Positions 13,597-26,160 of a DNA stretch of 64,000 nt are shown here, piece by piece. Made by a program: the position numbers and the translations under genes. The notes below the pieces were generated by a model. That model did no database searches. It saw only the letters and a program-made list of their open reading frames with translations, and was not told the origin of the DNA. How positions within the stretch are numbered: the stretch's first letter is position 1; every line of letters starts with the position of its first letter. Where the stretch lies: contig NC_091136.1 in the NCBI RefSeq assembly GCF_041381155.1, positions 49,218,284-49,282,283 of the forward strand. Direction: 5' to 3'. This DNA is from Argopecten irradians. Its lineage: Eukaryota; Mollusca; Bivalvia; Pectinida; Pectinidae.

Positions 13597-13738
13597 AGGT
13601 TATTATATGTCAATTTTGATATCGCACCCTTTATCAGCTCGTGACCGCCATATCAGCCCAAGGGCCGCAGGCCCGAGGGCTGATATCAGGTCAAGGGCTG
13701 ATAAAGGGTGCGATATCAAAATTGACATATCATAACCT
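13597..13738. repeat. 142-bp foldback palindrome with a GCA triloop centre
   Basis: The two arms of about 68 nt are nearly perfect inverted copies; the outer 35 nt are almost identical. The centre reads GGGCC-GCA-GGCCC, with loop 13667-13669. A DNA strand from here could fold into one long hairpin. Confidence 0.85.
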
Positions 13739-14661
13739 TTTTATCACACATTTTGAAAAAAAGGAGAAAGAAATTTTAACAATTTAAAAACATGTATAAA
13801 AACGTATTGATCAATGACCGATATTCCACTGGTCATATTGTAGGCCAATTTAATGTTGAAACAGTGGAAAAACTTCATTACATGTACATGTACACAGTAT
13901 AGGTTTTTTTACAAATACATAATCCCCGGTTCAATGGACGAGCTGAAACATACATTTTAAGGAAAATTAACAAGATCCTAGTGAATGTTAACTATCACTT
14001 TAAAATGATAATGTTCAACAAATTCCAGCAAAGCTGGTTCATTTCAGAATGATCGGTTTTACGACGGACAAGAAATAGGAATTATGAATTCGACGGGAAA
14101 ACTGCACGTACATGTATTAAACTGTCTAATTTATTCCTGTGTCTCTTCTTGTTGACGAACGCATGTCGTTGATTTATTTATACCGAATACATTCTTTTTG
14201 TGTTATAATTATGTGAATTGCGATGCTTTGTTTCCGGCGCTGTGGACAAAACTCATTTCAACCTGATCTTAGTGAAGACATTTATCTCCAGTAAAATCAT
14301 CACGAAACAGACCATTTCTGATTTCTGATATCTTTCTCAATACGTTTACCCGAGAGCTATTTTGATATTGAAAATTGTATCCGTTATTCAACTTATCGTC
14401 TGTAGGAAACTGAATCGAAGCGGCAACTCTAAAATCCGGACTGAAAACTCCGGATGACGTGATATCAGCCCGGGCCGATAACTGATATCAGTCCGGGCCG
14501 ATAACTGATATCAGCCCGGGCCGATAACTGATATCAGCCCGGGCTGATATTAAATTATGACGTCATAATGTGATATCAGCCCGGGCGCTGATATGACGGC
14601 GCGGACAGCACCAGTATCGCATGGGCAAAACGTTCATTATCAAAGACAAAAGTGTGATAAT
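13739..14661. mobile_element. Inverted-repeat element next to the foldback
   Basis: ttatcacacattttg near 13741 and its inverted relative caaaagtgtgataatga near 14647 face each other about 920 bp apart. Near the right end a 23-bp motif (gatatcagcccgggccgata) is repeated. The same gatatcagccc words occur in the adjacent palindrome, so the two probably form one non-autonomous element. No coding sequence was seen. Confidence 0.5.
14461..14550. repeat. 23-bp GC-rich tandem repeat
   Basis: Four units built on gatatcagcccgggccgata. Each unit is itself nearly palindromic (tgatatca, cccggg), and the GC content stands out from the AT-rich surroundings. Confidence 0.85.
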
Positions 14662-14889
14662 GAGTTTTATACTCCTACATTTCTAATAGGGAAATACCAT
14701 ATTCAACCCATAAGCCCCCAGGATGCTTAAAAAATTGATAAAAAATAAGGGGATGCTGAATAGGACCAAATTTGGATAAGCTGAAAAAATTATTGCAGAA
14801 AGTAAGCAATAAATCGATTTGTAAAAGAAAGCAAATAAAGAAACAATTGGTCTGTATTGCATATGAGGATGAGGCCTCATAGAGGGGAA

Positions 14890-15225
14890 GGGGTTCTTAT
14901 AGGGATGGGAGTACTTATTGGCTCGAATATGGTAATATGGTTGTTCTTGTCACTAGGGGTTCTTATAGGGATGGGGGTACTTATTGGCTCGAATATGGTA
15001 ATATGGTTGTTCTTGTCACTAGGGGTTCTTAGAGGGATGGGAGTACTTATTGGCTCGAATATGGTAATATGATTGTTCTTGTCACTAGGGGTTCTTATAG
15101 GGATGGGAGTACTTATTGGCTCGAATATGGTAATATGATTGTTCATGACGCTAGGGGTTCTTATAGGGATGGGGGTACTTATTGGCTCGAATATGGTAAT
15201 ATGATTGTTCATGACGCTAGGGTTG
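14890..15225. repeat. 66-bp tandem repeat, five units
   Basis: ggggttcttatagggatgg starts at 14890, 14956, 15022, 15088 and 15154. The units differ at only a few bases, so the array is young. It is open in a frame on each strand only because 66 is divisible by three. Confidence 0.92.
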
Positions 15226-16346
15226 CGAGGTACACAATGTAAATTAGTTGTGTAACAAATTTTTATTGGTTAAAGACATAATTTTGTAAAGATGGGCCAG
15301 TTTGGTTATACATTTAGTATGATTATATATATACTTGTATGTCATATTTTCACTGATGAATGCATAGCCTGGGTGATAGTTGCCAAGTAGTCAAGATGTT
15401 AGACTTTAAACCACTACATTTGTCTATCTCGGTGTTTTGAGTTTGAAACCTATGAGATTGAAGCAGGTCACTGCTGCTTCTCTGAGTATACTCAGGCATT
15501 AGTTCACCTGGCATCCTTAAATGACCTAATTTAATGTAATTTATTACATGATGAGAAAAATAAGTCAAATTGGATGATGTGTTTTAGAACCTCTGTGACG
15601 TTGAGACAGTAAATACATATATAAGACCCTTTTGGTTACTTTACAAACAATTTACAGTTAATGATGTTATAAACAAAATCATGTGTTCTGTGATAGACCT
15701 TGTGATGGGTAATTTCATGCTTTGATATTCTATCACACTGATTTGAATATTACTTGTCTATTACGTCTTTGCATATTACAGTTATTTTACTTGCAAGAAG
15801 GTATTGATTCTGACATCAATATTTTGTGAGGAAAATTCATGTTGTTTTTTTCTGAAAAATATGACATAACACTTGAAAACACATGACGTCAGAACTAATT
15901 CCTTTCTGATGGGCAGATAACTCTGTAATAGGCAAAGATGGATTATCATCATCAGTCATGCATGGGTTTTTTTCTTGTTCTTTAATTTCAGGTTTGTTTC
16001 ATAAAGGATATAACAATATCCCATTAAAGGCAATCCTCTATATAATGATCTTCACATTCACCGTGAACTTTGATATACTCCCCGTGCATTGTCTCTAATT
16101 TGCTATTTTCACCTGCAGAGCAACTTTTGTCACAGCATGCATAATTATATACATTGTACTTGTATACTTGTTTGGCAATGTTGGGCGAGATTGACTTTAG
16201 ATAGATACTGCAAACTCTGTCGACACGCTTTAGAAGATGTATGTAAGATAGGCACTGTTTTGAATTGACAATCCAAAATGTCACTTTAAAAGTGGTGCCT
16301 GATAACAAACTCCGAGATCCTGTATGAAGTGAAGTGTGATTTATTT
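15226..16346. other. Intergenic, nothing recognised
   Basis: AT-rich sequence without a supportable exon, RNA gene or transposon terminus. Confidence 0.45.
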
Positions 16347-16744
16347 AATCTGATTAAAACACAGATCCTTATAACCACTCAGTACAATAGAGGATCTGAT
16401 AATACCCCATAAGGGGTCACGTCCAGATGACCTTTATACCACGTGTACTTCAGAGCAAATGCAGTTTCTACGACTTACAACATCAATTGAAAATGTCATT
16501 TCGCCCCAGTATACATATACAATTAGCTTTGTTGTGCTCTATGGGTGAGAGGACGAGTAGGTCCACGAACATAAATCTGACAGCTTTTTCATACTATTTC
16601 GTCCCCTGAAATTCAGTCAAAATTTTGCAAGTAGCAATTTGATTGGCTATTTTCAAAGGTCACCTGGACATGACCCCTAATGGGATTTTCTCAGATCCTT
16701 TTACCCAACGTAGTGATAATAAGGATCTGTATTTTAATAAGATT
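16347..16744. mobile_element. Foldback MITE with arms of about 90 bp
   Basis: The left arm (from AATCTGATTAAAACACAGAT) and the right arm ending at 16744 are inverted copies through the matching blocks acagatccttat, ggatctg, aggggtca and ggtcacctggaca. About 200 bp of unique spacer lies between. No protein is coded, and the family is not identified. Confidence 0.8.
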
Positions 16745-17035
16745 GGGTATTATTCTTCTTTGTTATATTCATTATAAGGGGAGATAAACCTGACCATGGC
16801 ACGCTAGCTGTGTCTCTGATTAAATTATCATCTTTTTGTTATCATTATTATTCATATAGAGCTATTTAATGTCATGAAATTAAAGGCAAGGTACCGTAAA
16901 GCATTTTATGCATTATCTTCCAATTTTGTTTATCATTTATTGCTATTGTACTTCCCAGAAAGCTTTGAAAGGCATATCATATTTTTATATAATTTCAATA
17001 TTGTACAAATGTATATCATATATGTATTAAAATGT

Positions 17036-18260
17036 ATCCTGAATACTCCAGGGGTTACTTTCACAGACATTAAGAATGTAGTCTCATGGTAAAGGAGACA
17101 GATCATGATTTTTTCATACAGACGCTTGAGTTATGAAAGTGCCCCAAGCTCTTCAAGCATTTGAATGACCGCGATTTGATTAATACCCCTTTTCTGAAGT
17201 TTGAATTTATGAATAAATTATTTTATTATTTTTAAAAATAATAACACAAATAATCCTATTAATCTTAAATTGCTATTTCATGGTAAATATATATTGATTA
17301 AACATTGTTAATCATTTTAAAACTAAAACTATTGACATCTAGACTATATTGTAACAGAAAATTCTGCAGTGAATGTATAAAAAATATACATAATAGGGGA
17401 GATAACTCTATTGTGAATCCCTTCTTTTTCAATGAAAAATGAAGGTTTTTTGGTGCTAAAAATGCTCTATCTTGACAAATTGTGGTTCAATTTTCTTGAA
17501 AATTGACTGATTAAAAGCAACTTTGTCACTTTTTAGTCTGTTATTTTACTATAAAAATTGAACTTCATAATTTTGATTTATTTTCATTTTGGTGGTGAGA
17601 ATGTTTAAGGTAATTTACTTGCGTCTCTTTTACCTAATTTCCTCCAAAAAATGATCATAGAAATTAATTATGACGAGAAGTAAAGCATTTTTTTTAAAGG
17701 ATTGATATATATCACGTTAATTAAACAGTATATATATCGTAGAACATTTTGTTAATTATTTTCATTCACAGGGCGGATTTAGTACAGACTAATGCTGTTT
17801 TTTCATGTGCAGAATCTACTCAAAAATGGCAAATTTGAATATTTATTTAGTAAAAATAGATGGTTCAATTTCTTCGAAACTTTGACAGAAGATGCATAAC
17901 AACATATTTACTTTATAAATCAAATATGAAAAATATTGAACAACAGAAAAATTTTGGGGAATGTGAGACTACCACCTTAAATCCACTTCTGGACTATCTG
18001 ATAGTAAAACTGGAGGCAGTTCAGGAAAAAAACCCTGACCAATCATAGGTCTACAGAGACTTCCTTTGAAGATTACAGAGTGAGTGATGTCCAACTTAAA
18101 AGACACACAGTTAACCACAGTGTAAATATTCTTTTGATGTACTGTACATCAAAGGATCAAATTACCAGCAACTTCTGTTGCCTTCAGTTTGACTATTGTA
18201 TGAGATAGTCCAGGGGTGGATATAACGTCAGAGATAGTAACCCATGGAGTATTGAGGATG
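17036..18260. mobile_element. 1.2-kb element with inverted termini
   Basis: Both ends, read inward, share ATCCT[GC]AATACTCCA and GGGTTACT. A third copy of this terminus is at bases 1-28. The interior is AT-rich with no coding sequence recognised. Confidence 0.6.
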
Positions 18261-19478
18261 ATTAAAATGAAGATATTGAATGAGTGTATGTGAGGATGAA
18301 CATTGTATATATGATCAAGATGGTGCTGATTGAGATTTTGTAAAACACATGTATAGGAACTGGATTCTTTATTATTGACAATGGTATGCATGACATACAG
18401 AAACTGAATTTGAACCTACATGGTATCATTATAACATGTGTTGGCGTTCTCATGGAAGGGTGGTACATGTACATGTCATGATCTACTGAAAAGTTACATA
18501 AAATGTACTTTAAATACTGCATTAAATATAGTCTATGTCATTTTAGTAATAATTATCTGTCTGCATTTTCCCATTGGCCAATAAAATTATATGTATAACT
18601 GCAGATTTAGGCATGCTTTGTAATGAATTATCTGTAATAGAATCTTTTATCAAAAAGAACTCCAGCTGCTATGAGTTTAAGGTGTACTTGTTCAGTAAAA
18701 GCTATATATAGTATACTCAACTACAATATGGAATGTTATAAGTTGAAATGTCTTATTTTAGCATAATGTTATTGATATTACTTTTCATTCTTTTACCATA
18801 AAATGTTTTCTTTATAGAAATTTTATAATAAAACAAATGATGATCAAACATTTTGTTTTATTGTACTTCAATTGTTCTATAGACAGAATAACCTGTTAGC
18901 TGTAGCTCTCTTACTATATTTTGATTTCAAACATTTTGTGAGGGTTGCCTCCCTTATCTTCCTTAGCAGTATTGGACACATGCTGTACTGCCTAACATCC
19001 TAGATTATTAGTGATTGACAAGGTCTAAGTAACCTTGAGCCTCATATTAGACATGTGTCCTGTAAGTCAGGACAAGGATAAAACATGTCATGGTTCGTCT
19101 TACTAGTGACATGGGTATGTTGTTATGTCTATCATATTCCACCTACCATGCATAATATTTTCATTTAAATGATTTCTTCTTATTAACTTTTAAGACCCAG
19201 GATACTGATATGTAGCATGCTTTGGTGAAGTCCAAACAATTTTGTTCAAATGACTAACCTTGATCTTCGTTTCGGTTACTGGGTCAGAAAGAGTCTTTTA
19301 AACAAAAAAAAACAAGGTAATAGGCCTAGAGACTTGGGTCTATAGCATACTTGGTGTGAAGGGCTTTCAAATTCGCTGCAATATTAATCAAAGCTGAACC
19401 AAAGGTCAAGACTGGAATCTAACATTCCCCATTCACCAGTCTCCCAATAACTCACGCCGATACCTTGCACTGCCCACC
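18261..19478. other. Intergenic, nothing recognised
   Basis: No exon or repeat structure could be supported here. Confidence 0.45.
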
Positions 19479-19625
19479 GTAAATGGTCATGTACATTTTG
19501 TAAATTTATAAATGTACAACTACTTAAGAGTAAATGGTCATGTACACTTTGTCAATTTATAAATGTACAACTACTTAAGAGTAAATGGTCATGTACACTT
19601 CGTAAATATATAAATGTACAACTTA
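19479..19625. repeat. 51-bp tandem repeat, three units
   Basis: gtaaatggtcatgtaca recurs at 19479, 19530 and 19581, with the shared tail aatgtacaactacttaag. The third unit is the most diverged. Confidence 0.88.
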
Positions 19626-19791
19626 TTCAATAACGCAGTTGTAATTTGACAGGCTCAAACGGGACATCGTAAGCCAGCGATGCTATTGACAACTCCATCA
19701 CAAACCAATGTGACAGATTAATGGCTGGTCAGCACGAGGGTTAATTGACATATGCTGATCAGTCCTTTCTTTCATTGTTTTTTCCCACTAT

Positions 19792-20502
19792 TGAACTAGG
19801 TCTCTTTACCGGATGTGATGCACTGTCCATGGCGGAAGCACTTTGGGTAGATGAGAAGGTGGTCACATGCATGTGAGGTACATGTGTATCGCAGTATGTG
19901 GTAGACATTTCGAGAAAACCGGTGGACGAATTGCCTTACGGAAAGAAAATTGAAATAATGATAGGTGGATAAATTAAAGTCATCGGATGGATTTCCTACT
20001 GGAGTTACATTTGTATGACCAAGCATTTTCGTAAAATGGCTGCCATTTTCCACCGTCTCGTAGATTTATGGCATATCAACCATCATTGACGGCGATATGT
20101 ATAAAATGCAGCTGGGGAATCCATGTAAACATAGAAAAGCTATGAATGGTCTGATATCGTTTCTAAAGTTTACCGGGTGTATATGGCAAAGCTTCACCTG
20201 TTTGTCTTGGCTGCGTTAATGTTTCCATTTCAACAATGAAAGGCTATTTAACTGGCAGACTTTCTGTGGCTGCCATTATACCGAAAATAGAGGAAGCCCA
20301 TTGCTTCCATGCCATATGTTTTAGAGGTATTGGAATGAATGAATATATGCATGTAGAAGAGAAATACATGCATGGAATCATGTTTCCCTTGTATCCCCAA
20401 AGGTCCCGGTAAAACAGCCTTGAGCAATTTGCCAAAGAAGAACAAACGTTCGACTTGTTTTTCATAGACGCTAACAAGGAGGATTACTTAGACTGTTACA
20501 AG
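19792..20502 (+). pseudogene. Decayed CCoAOMT-like O-methyltransferase, exons 3 and 4 only
   Basis: 19792-19970 aligns with exon 3 of the methyltransferase at 42839-43048, and 20403-20502 with its exon 4. The coded words LGLFTGC and ANKEDYL are still legible. Exon 3 has lost its frame after the VTC word (TGCATGTGA), and exon 4 is 100 nt against 101 nt in the better copy, so the frame is broken. The splice edges remain recognisable. No copies of exons 1, 2, 5 or 6 were found nearby. This is an older partial duplicate of the downstream gene. Confidence 0.8.
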
Positions 20503-20539
20503 GTACAGAAAAAAACCCGATTATTTATTGTCATTAATT

Positions 20540-21580
20540 GTCTACAGTGAACCACACAACCAAGTCTTAGTTTTCTATTGTCTTCAGTGAACCACATCAC
20601 CAAGTCTTGTTTGCTTTTGTCTTCAGTGAACCACATCACAAAGTCTTGTTTGCATTTGTCTTCAGTGAACCACATCACCAAGTCTTTATTTGCTTTTGTC
20701 TTCAGTGAACCACAACATCAAGTATTTGTCTTTTGTCTTCAGTGAACCACATTACCAAGTACTTGTCTTGTTTTGTCTTCAGTGAACTACATTTCCAAGT
20801 ACTTGTCTTCTTTTGTCTTCAGTGAACCACATCACCAAGTCTTTGTTTGCTTTTGTCTTCAGTTAACCACATCACTAAGTCTTGTATTCTTTTGTATTTC
20901 TTTTGTATTCAGTGAACCACATCACCAATTCCGTGTTTGCTTTTGTATTCAGTGAACCACATCACCAATTCTGTGTTTGCTTTTGTCTTCAGTGAACAAC
21001 ATCATCAAGTACTTGTCTTCTTTTGTCTTCAGTGAACCACATCATCAAGTACTTGTCTTTTGTCTTCAGTGAACCACATCACCAAGTCTTTGTTTGCTTT
21101 TGTCTTCAGTGAACCACATCACCAAGTATTTGTCTTTTGTCTTCAGTGAACCACATTACCAAGTACTTGTCTTCTTTTATCTTCAGTGAACCACATCATC
21201 AAGTACTTGTTTTTTGTCTTCAGTGAACCACATCACAAAGTCTTTGTTTTCTTTTGTCTTCAGTGAACCACATCACTAAGTCTTTGTTTTCTTTTGTCTT
21301 CAGTGAACCACATCACTAAGTCTTTGTTTTCTTTTATCTTCAGTGAACCACATCATCAAGTTCTTGTCTTTTGTCTTCAGTGAACCACATCACAAAGTCT
21401 TTGTTTGCTTTTGTCTTCAGTGAACCACATCACTAAGTCTTTGTTTTCTTTTGTCGTCAGTGAACCACATCACCAATTCTTTGTTTGCTTTTGTCTTCAG
21501 TGAACCACATCATCAAGTACTTGTCTTTTGTCTTCAGTGAACCAGATCATCAAGTACCTGTCTTCTCTTGTCTTCAGTGA
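20540..21580. repeat. Large minisatellite, units of ~33-41 bp
   Basis: About 26-28 copies of a unit beginning cagtgaaccacatcaccaag and continuing with a TTTGTTTGC/TTTTGTCTT variable part. The array starts 38 bases after the donor of the pseudo-exon 4, so it grew within the old intron. Variable spacer lengths (33 to 41) suggest repeated slippage. Confidence 0.95.
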
Positions 21581-22411
21581 AGTTCATCACATTGATGTTG
21601 CACGTTATTTAAGTTCATTGAAAAATTGGTTTTAAACCGCACCTTTCGTCTTTCGTTCAGTTTGTTTCATCATGTTCACCCTATTAGTGCAAGTTGCCAA
21701 AAGAGAGTTATTCCATAAAATCCACCGCCGTTAACTTTCTTTAAAAACTTTTTGTCATTTGTTGAGGTGCCACGCCGGGACCATTAAGGCGTGACGTCAT
21801 CATTATATGCATCGCACAATTCTAGTTTGACGTAGTTTCTGTTCATTTTTACAATTTAAGTTACTTATAATCAATCATCGGAATTATTAGTATGATTTCA
21901 GCCAAGTTAAAGGTTGTCGGTTTTCGCTGCCCTTGTTTTTGCCCCAGCATTGGTTAAAAGTAATGTGCTTTCGATTTATCTTCCCGTCCTCTTCTTCAGA
22001 AATGAATTGACAGCAACGGAAATCCTTTCTTTGAAATTGCAATTTTGCAAGTGTGGACTCGCGCGTGTCTTGTTGTAGAAAAACACCTTTAGAGAATTAT
22101 CATCTGCTAATCGCCAAGGAATTTGAGGATTCAACAGGAGATGTTAGCTTGCTTCTAAATGATTGTATTATTGAAACTCTACTATGTGTTTCTTCTACGT
22201 GAATTCGCTTTCATATGTTACCATATCTTAGTTTGGTCGGTGTAGAGTGGTGTGGCCAGATCTGTGACAGGCAGTTCCTGATAATTCCGCATTCGCACCT
22301 TTGATCAACTTTGATATGTTCAACTGTAACAAAGACGTCATTAATTGGCAATCTAAAGTATCATTGATTTATACATACCAGGAATAGAACCTAAACCAAT
22401 GTATATCTTAT
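21581..22411. other. Intergenic, nothing recognised
   Basis: No coding or repeat structure could be supported. Confidence 0.45.
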
Positions 22412-23300
22412 GCTAGGTTTACACTATGTTCCCGGCGACCACGGTAGCCCCGTTTTCCCGAAACGTGTTGCGCCGTGGAATTTTGGGTATTTTTGTCGAT
22501 GTATTCAAGTTGAGTTAGGTCTTGTGAAATTTTGCCACGGTCTTTTACGGATTACGTGGTGGACCGTGGATATAGGGGAAAGTGCTGTTCCCGGAGCTTA
22601 AAGGTACACTGCGGCTTTCGCACGATCTATTAAGGATACCACTACGTTCTACGATCTGAAGAGGTCTGCTACGTTTTACACGCTTTGATCAAGCTCCGAT
22701 ACGTTTTTCACGGTCCGCCAAGGTTTACTAGGGATGAAAGTCTGATGTCGGGCTTTTTTGGAGCAAATGAAACAATATTTATTGCCGAAAATGTCATTTC
22801 AAACACGTTTTAATTACAAAATGTGTTAAAAGAAAAGAAAATCTTAACTATATTTGGTATAAATATATAATTATTATTTCCAAGTGTTTCTACGCAAATA
22901 TTTTTTCTATAATGGTTATCCCTTAATCTGCCTTTTGCAATAATAGCTTTGGTATAATTTGATGGTTTAAATATGTTTGATAATGACTATTTTTATTTAT
23001 TTATACAAATAACTCCATGAAGTAGCAAATATGTACCAGACCAGACAATGATGCCCCATTATATATTGCTTGCAACGTAAGACCGTAATAAGACGTAACA
23101 CGCCATATCACTTCGGGCTTTCCACCGCTACAAGCCGTGATGTGCCTTGACAGAACGCATCGAAACGGCTATCATCCACCTTGGCTTGCCGTCAAAACCT
23201 TGACAAACCTGGACAAAACGGCACAAAACGTGCAGCCAATCACCACGTGTTGTCCACGGTGGTCTAAACGGGGCTGTCGTGAACATAGTGTAAACCTAGC
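22412..23300. mobile_element. 889-bp non-autonomous DNA transposon with 20-bp perfect TIRs
   Basis: GCTAGGTTTACACTATGTTC at 22412-22431 is repeated exactly in inverse at 23281-23300. Further inside, both ends share agccccgttt. The subterminal regions are GC-rich while the centre is AT-rich. No transposase is coded and no target duplication was clear. The superfamily is unassigned. Confidence 0.85.
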
Positions 23301-25289
23301 CTTGGGGTTATATTAGAGTACATTGTGTTTACAATTAAAATATTATAAATTACCGATTGATTTGTTAATTGATATACAATGTTGTTATTGTCTGTTGTTT
23401 AGAAATGTGCTTCACTTGTATAGATTAACGGTTTTGCTCAAAACCGCTGGATTTTCTTTGACAAAAAGGAGTGGGGAATCTTCCTAAGTATGGATGTCTT
23501 TGTTATTGTTTCTAGTATCTAGATATATTTTAAATACAAACTTGTGAGTTGACTTGTTTAAGGTACTCATATATTTAAATCTAATATCAATTACAAGTAA
23601 ATGCATATCGAGGATACTGAGATGTGGTTTTTCCTAAGAAATTGGAAAACCTCTATTCGGGAACTGTAGCTGAATATATGGGCCTATCAAATTTTTCTTT
23701 GGGAGTTGTGATGTCAAGATTACCGTATGATATCTTGCACTAACATATGTTAATGCTACTTAATATGTCGTTCTGTCTTGTAACATTTTTGAGATGACAG
23801 AATAATATCACCTAAATCGTTGTTAACAACTATTTAATTTGCTATTGAAATATTGTTCATTTCCACATTAATTGATTTAATTTACTTACATTTAAAAATG
23901 TGTTCATAACAGATGACTATTTTCCATCCAATGTATATGCAAGATTTCGAAATTTGTGTTTTATTCGGAATTAGTAGTGTTTTGCAAGATGTTGTGTTTA
24001 AGGTATGTTCATTTGTATGCATTTATGTGTACGATCTAGACAGTACTAGCGTTGTCCTAGCGAAGTACGGTGTTTAACAGTAACACAAATATAGTACACC
24101 TTGCTGTCACTTTGAGATTATTGTAAGTATGAGCAGGTTCTAGACTATAAAAAGACGTATACAGTCACTAAGTCTTATAAATATATTATATATCGTATTG
24201 TGTACGATGTATCTGTATTTGGCTTTTATAGTTCTCCTTCTAATTTTAGTCACTATACTGCTTTTCCTTCTTATAAATGTTAAAAATTCATTACAATATA
24301 AGCATATATGAAGCGATTGCCATTGAAGAAAGCGAAGGTGTTGTAAGGTATGCAATGTACGTATTGATTATGCTTTATTTTCTCTAAAGCATATTTTTGG
24401 GCGATACCATGTCCACATATGGCATTTACATCTTTAATATTATCCAAATAAGAACCAGTTCAATTTAGTTTAGTAAGCTGACATAGGAGAACAGAACATT
24501 TACAAACATTTTTCATCAATCTTATATCACGCATGATTATGACGTATATATATCGACATTAATTTTTTTTTTTCAGATGCAGGTATTATTTCAGACCAGC
24601 TATCAGTCGTAAAATACTATGATAGACAGTTGCCAACAGTGATAGTAAAGATTATTTTCACTTTCAAGTGCAGTTTTTAAATCAATAGGTATTCTATTTT
24701 TACCAGACATCAATGTCAATCTGTTACCAGTAACGTGTTTCTGGGCACTATGAATAAAAGATGTTTAGATACGTCTATATCAGTTTATGATATTTATCGT
24801 ATTATATAATGTCCTGGACATCATCAGTATAGCAGACATATCTCAACAAAGACATTCCTCTCAACACACAAACTGTCACTCACCTAAGGCTATTTACAAC
24901 GTAACGAAAAAGGTATGTACCTTTTATTCTAATTAATAAACTAGTACGTTTTGAGCTTTCAATAAAATCTTCCCATAGTTAAATACTTGCACTTTTGTTA
25001 ATTATTGAATAAAATGTTGCGAGTCGATCAGAGCACTCGGGTATCTAACTGTCAGTGGCTGCGCTTAAATGATCAAACATTGATATTATGACAAAGTTAC
25101 CGTATAATTCACTTAATAATTAAATATTGGTAACACATGTCAATTTTGATTTAGTCCAGGGGTCAGTTGACAACTCCTAAAGAGAACATTACTGTAGATC
25201 CATCGAAAGAGTACTCTGTCCTTGAATAAAATATAGTTACCATCCATGCATCGCAATTAAATTCGTTTCATTTCTCCACCAAGCCGTGT
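23301..25289. other. Upstream of the CCoAOMT-like gene, no certain exon
   Basis: A 5' non-coding exon ending at 24911 (acgaaaaag followed by GTATGTACC) is possible for the gene starting at 25324, but only the donor-like site supports it. The rest is AT-rich and unremarkable. Confidence 0.3.
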
Positions 25290-26160
25290 AAGTGTTCGAC
25301 CCTAAGAAGTATTTGTATTGTAGGATTTAACCCGGGTACCAATATGGAAAACATTTTGCGAAGAAATTGTTGGATTGACCCTGTTCCACGCCACATTGTA
25401 AAACTACAGAATATGGCAAAGATGCGAGGAGTTCCGGAGAACATTCGGGAACAAATAAAGACATCCATAGACTGTATTAATGTAAGTAGTTTTACTTATC
25501 TGGTAGTTGTCTGAAATATTCACCTCTCAGTAGCGTCCTTTCGAAACTCACTCGTACCAGCTAATTATCTGTAGATCAGTGTTTCCCTGGGTGCCTCTAA
25601 ATGACCATAAATGACCATGTAGATTTTGAAAAAAAAATAAAACAAAAAATGAATAAATAAATAAATAAAATAAACTCCACTTGAAAAATTAGAAAAAAAT
25701 AGATTTAACGTTCTGCAACAGTTGTTAAAAGTTATACAATCTATTTAAGTATGAATGTCCCAAAAATAAAAGCTATGAGACCTATAAATGCATTTATATT
25801 CCAACTATTAATCTACAATGTAAATTGCAAGTGAAAATTAGTCAATCTATTTACATTATTATTAGTTTCCTTGATGTAAAGACCTGTCCTTTGTGTAACC
25901 TTTATATAGGCACGGGATGACTACTGTGAAGCTATATCTAGCCCTATCAGTAAGGACCTTGACAACCTCATCACAGAAACCAATAACTTTCCGTGGACGG
26001 AAGCACATGATCACGGCAAAGTTAACTGGGACATACTGCCTACTATCAGTTCCGGTTCTCTGGAAGGTACATGAATCATTTAAAAATGCAAAATATTTTA
26101 TTTCTCTTACTTGGAAGAAAATAATGAAATTCTGATTGTTTAGAACCAATTTTGCTTAAC
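25290..26160 (+). repeat. 871-bp direct duplication, copy 1 (exons 1-2 of the CCoAOMT-like gene)
   Basis: This is nearly identical to 41911-42785. Differences are a few substitutions and A-run length changes. It contains two coding exons and the intron between them. Homology stops abruptly at both edges. Confidence 0.93.

Noticed and set aside
14877-15212. 111-codon minus-strand frame with a repeated TIFEPISTPIPIRTPS unit
   Set aside because: It exists only because the 66-bp array is divisible by three. There is no start context, splice support or domain.
20540-21580. CRISPR-like array
   Set aside because: Repeats and spacers are both members of one degenerate unit in a eukaryotic intron. 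There are no unique spacers and no cas genes.
24850-24911. 5' UTR exon of the CCoAOMT-like gene
   Set aside because: Only a donor-like GTATGT supports it. It is mentioned but not annotated as an exon.
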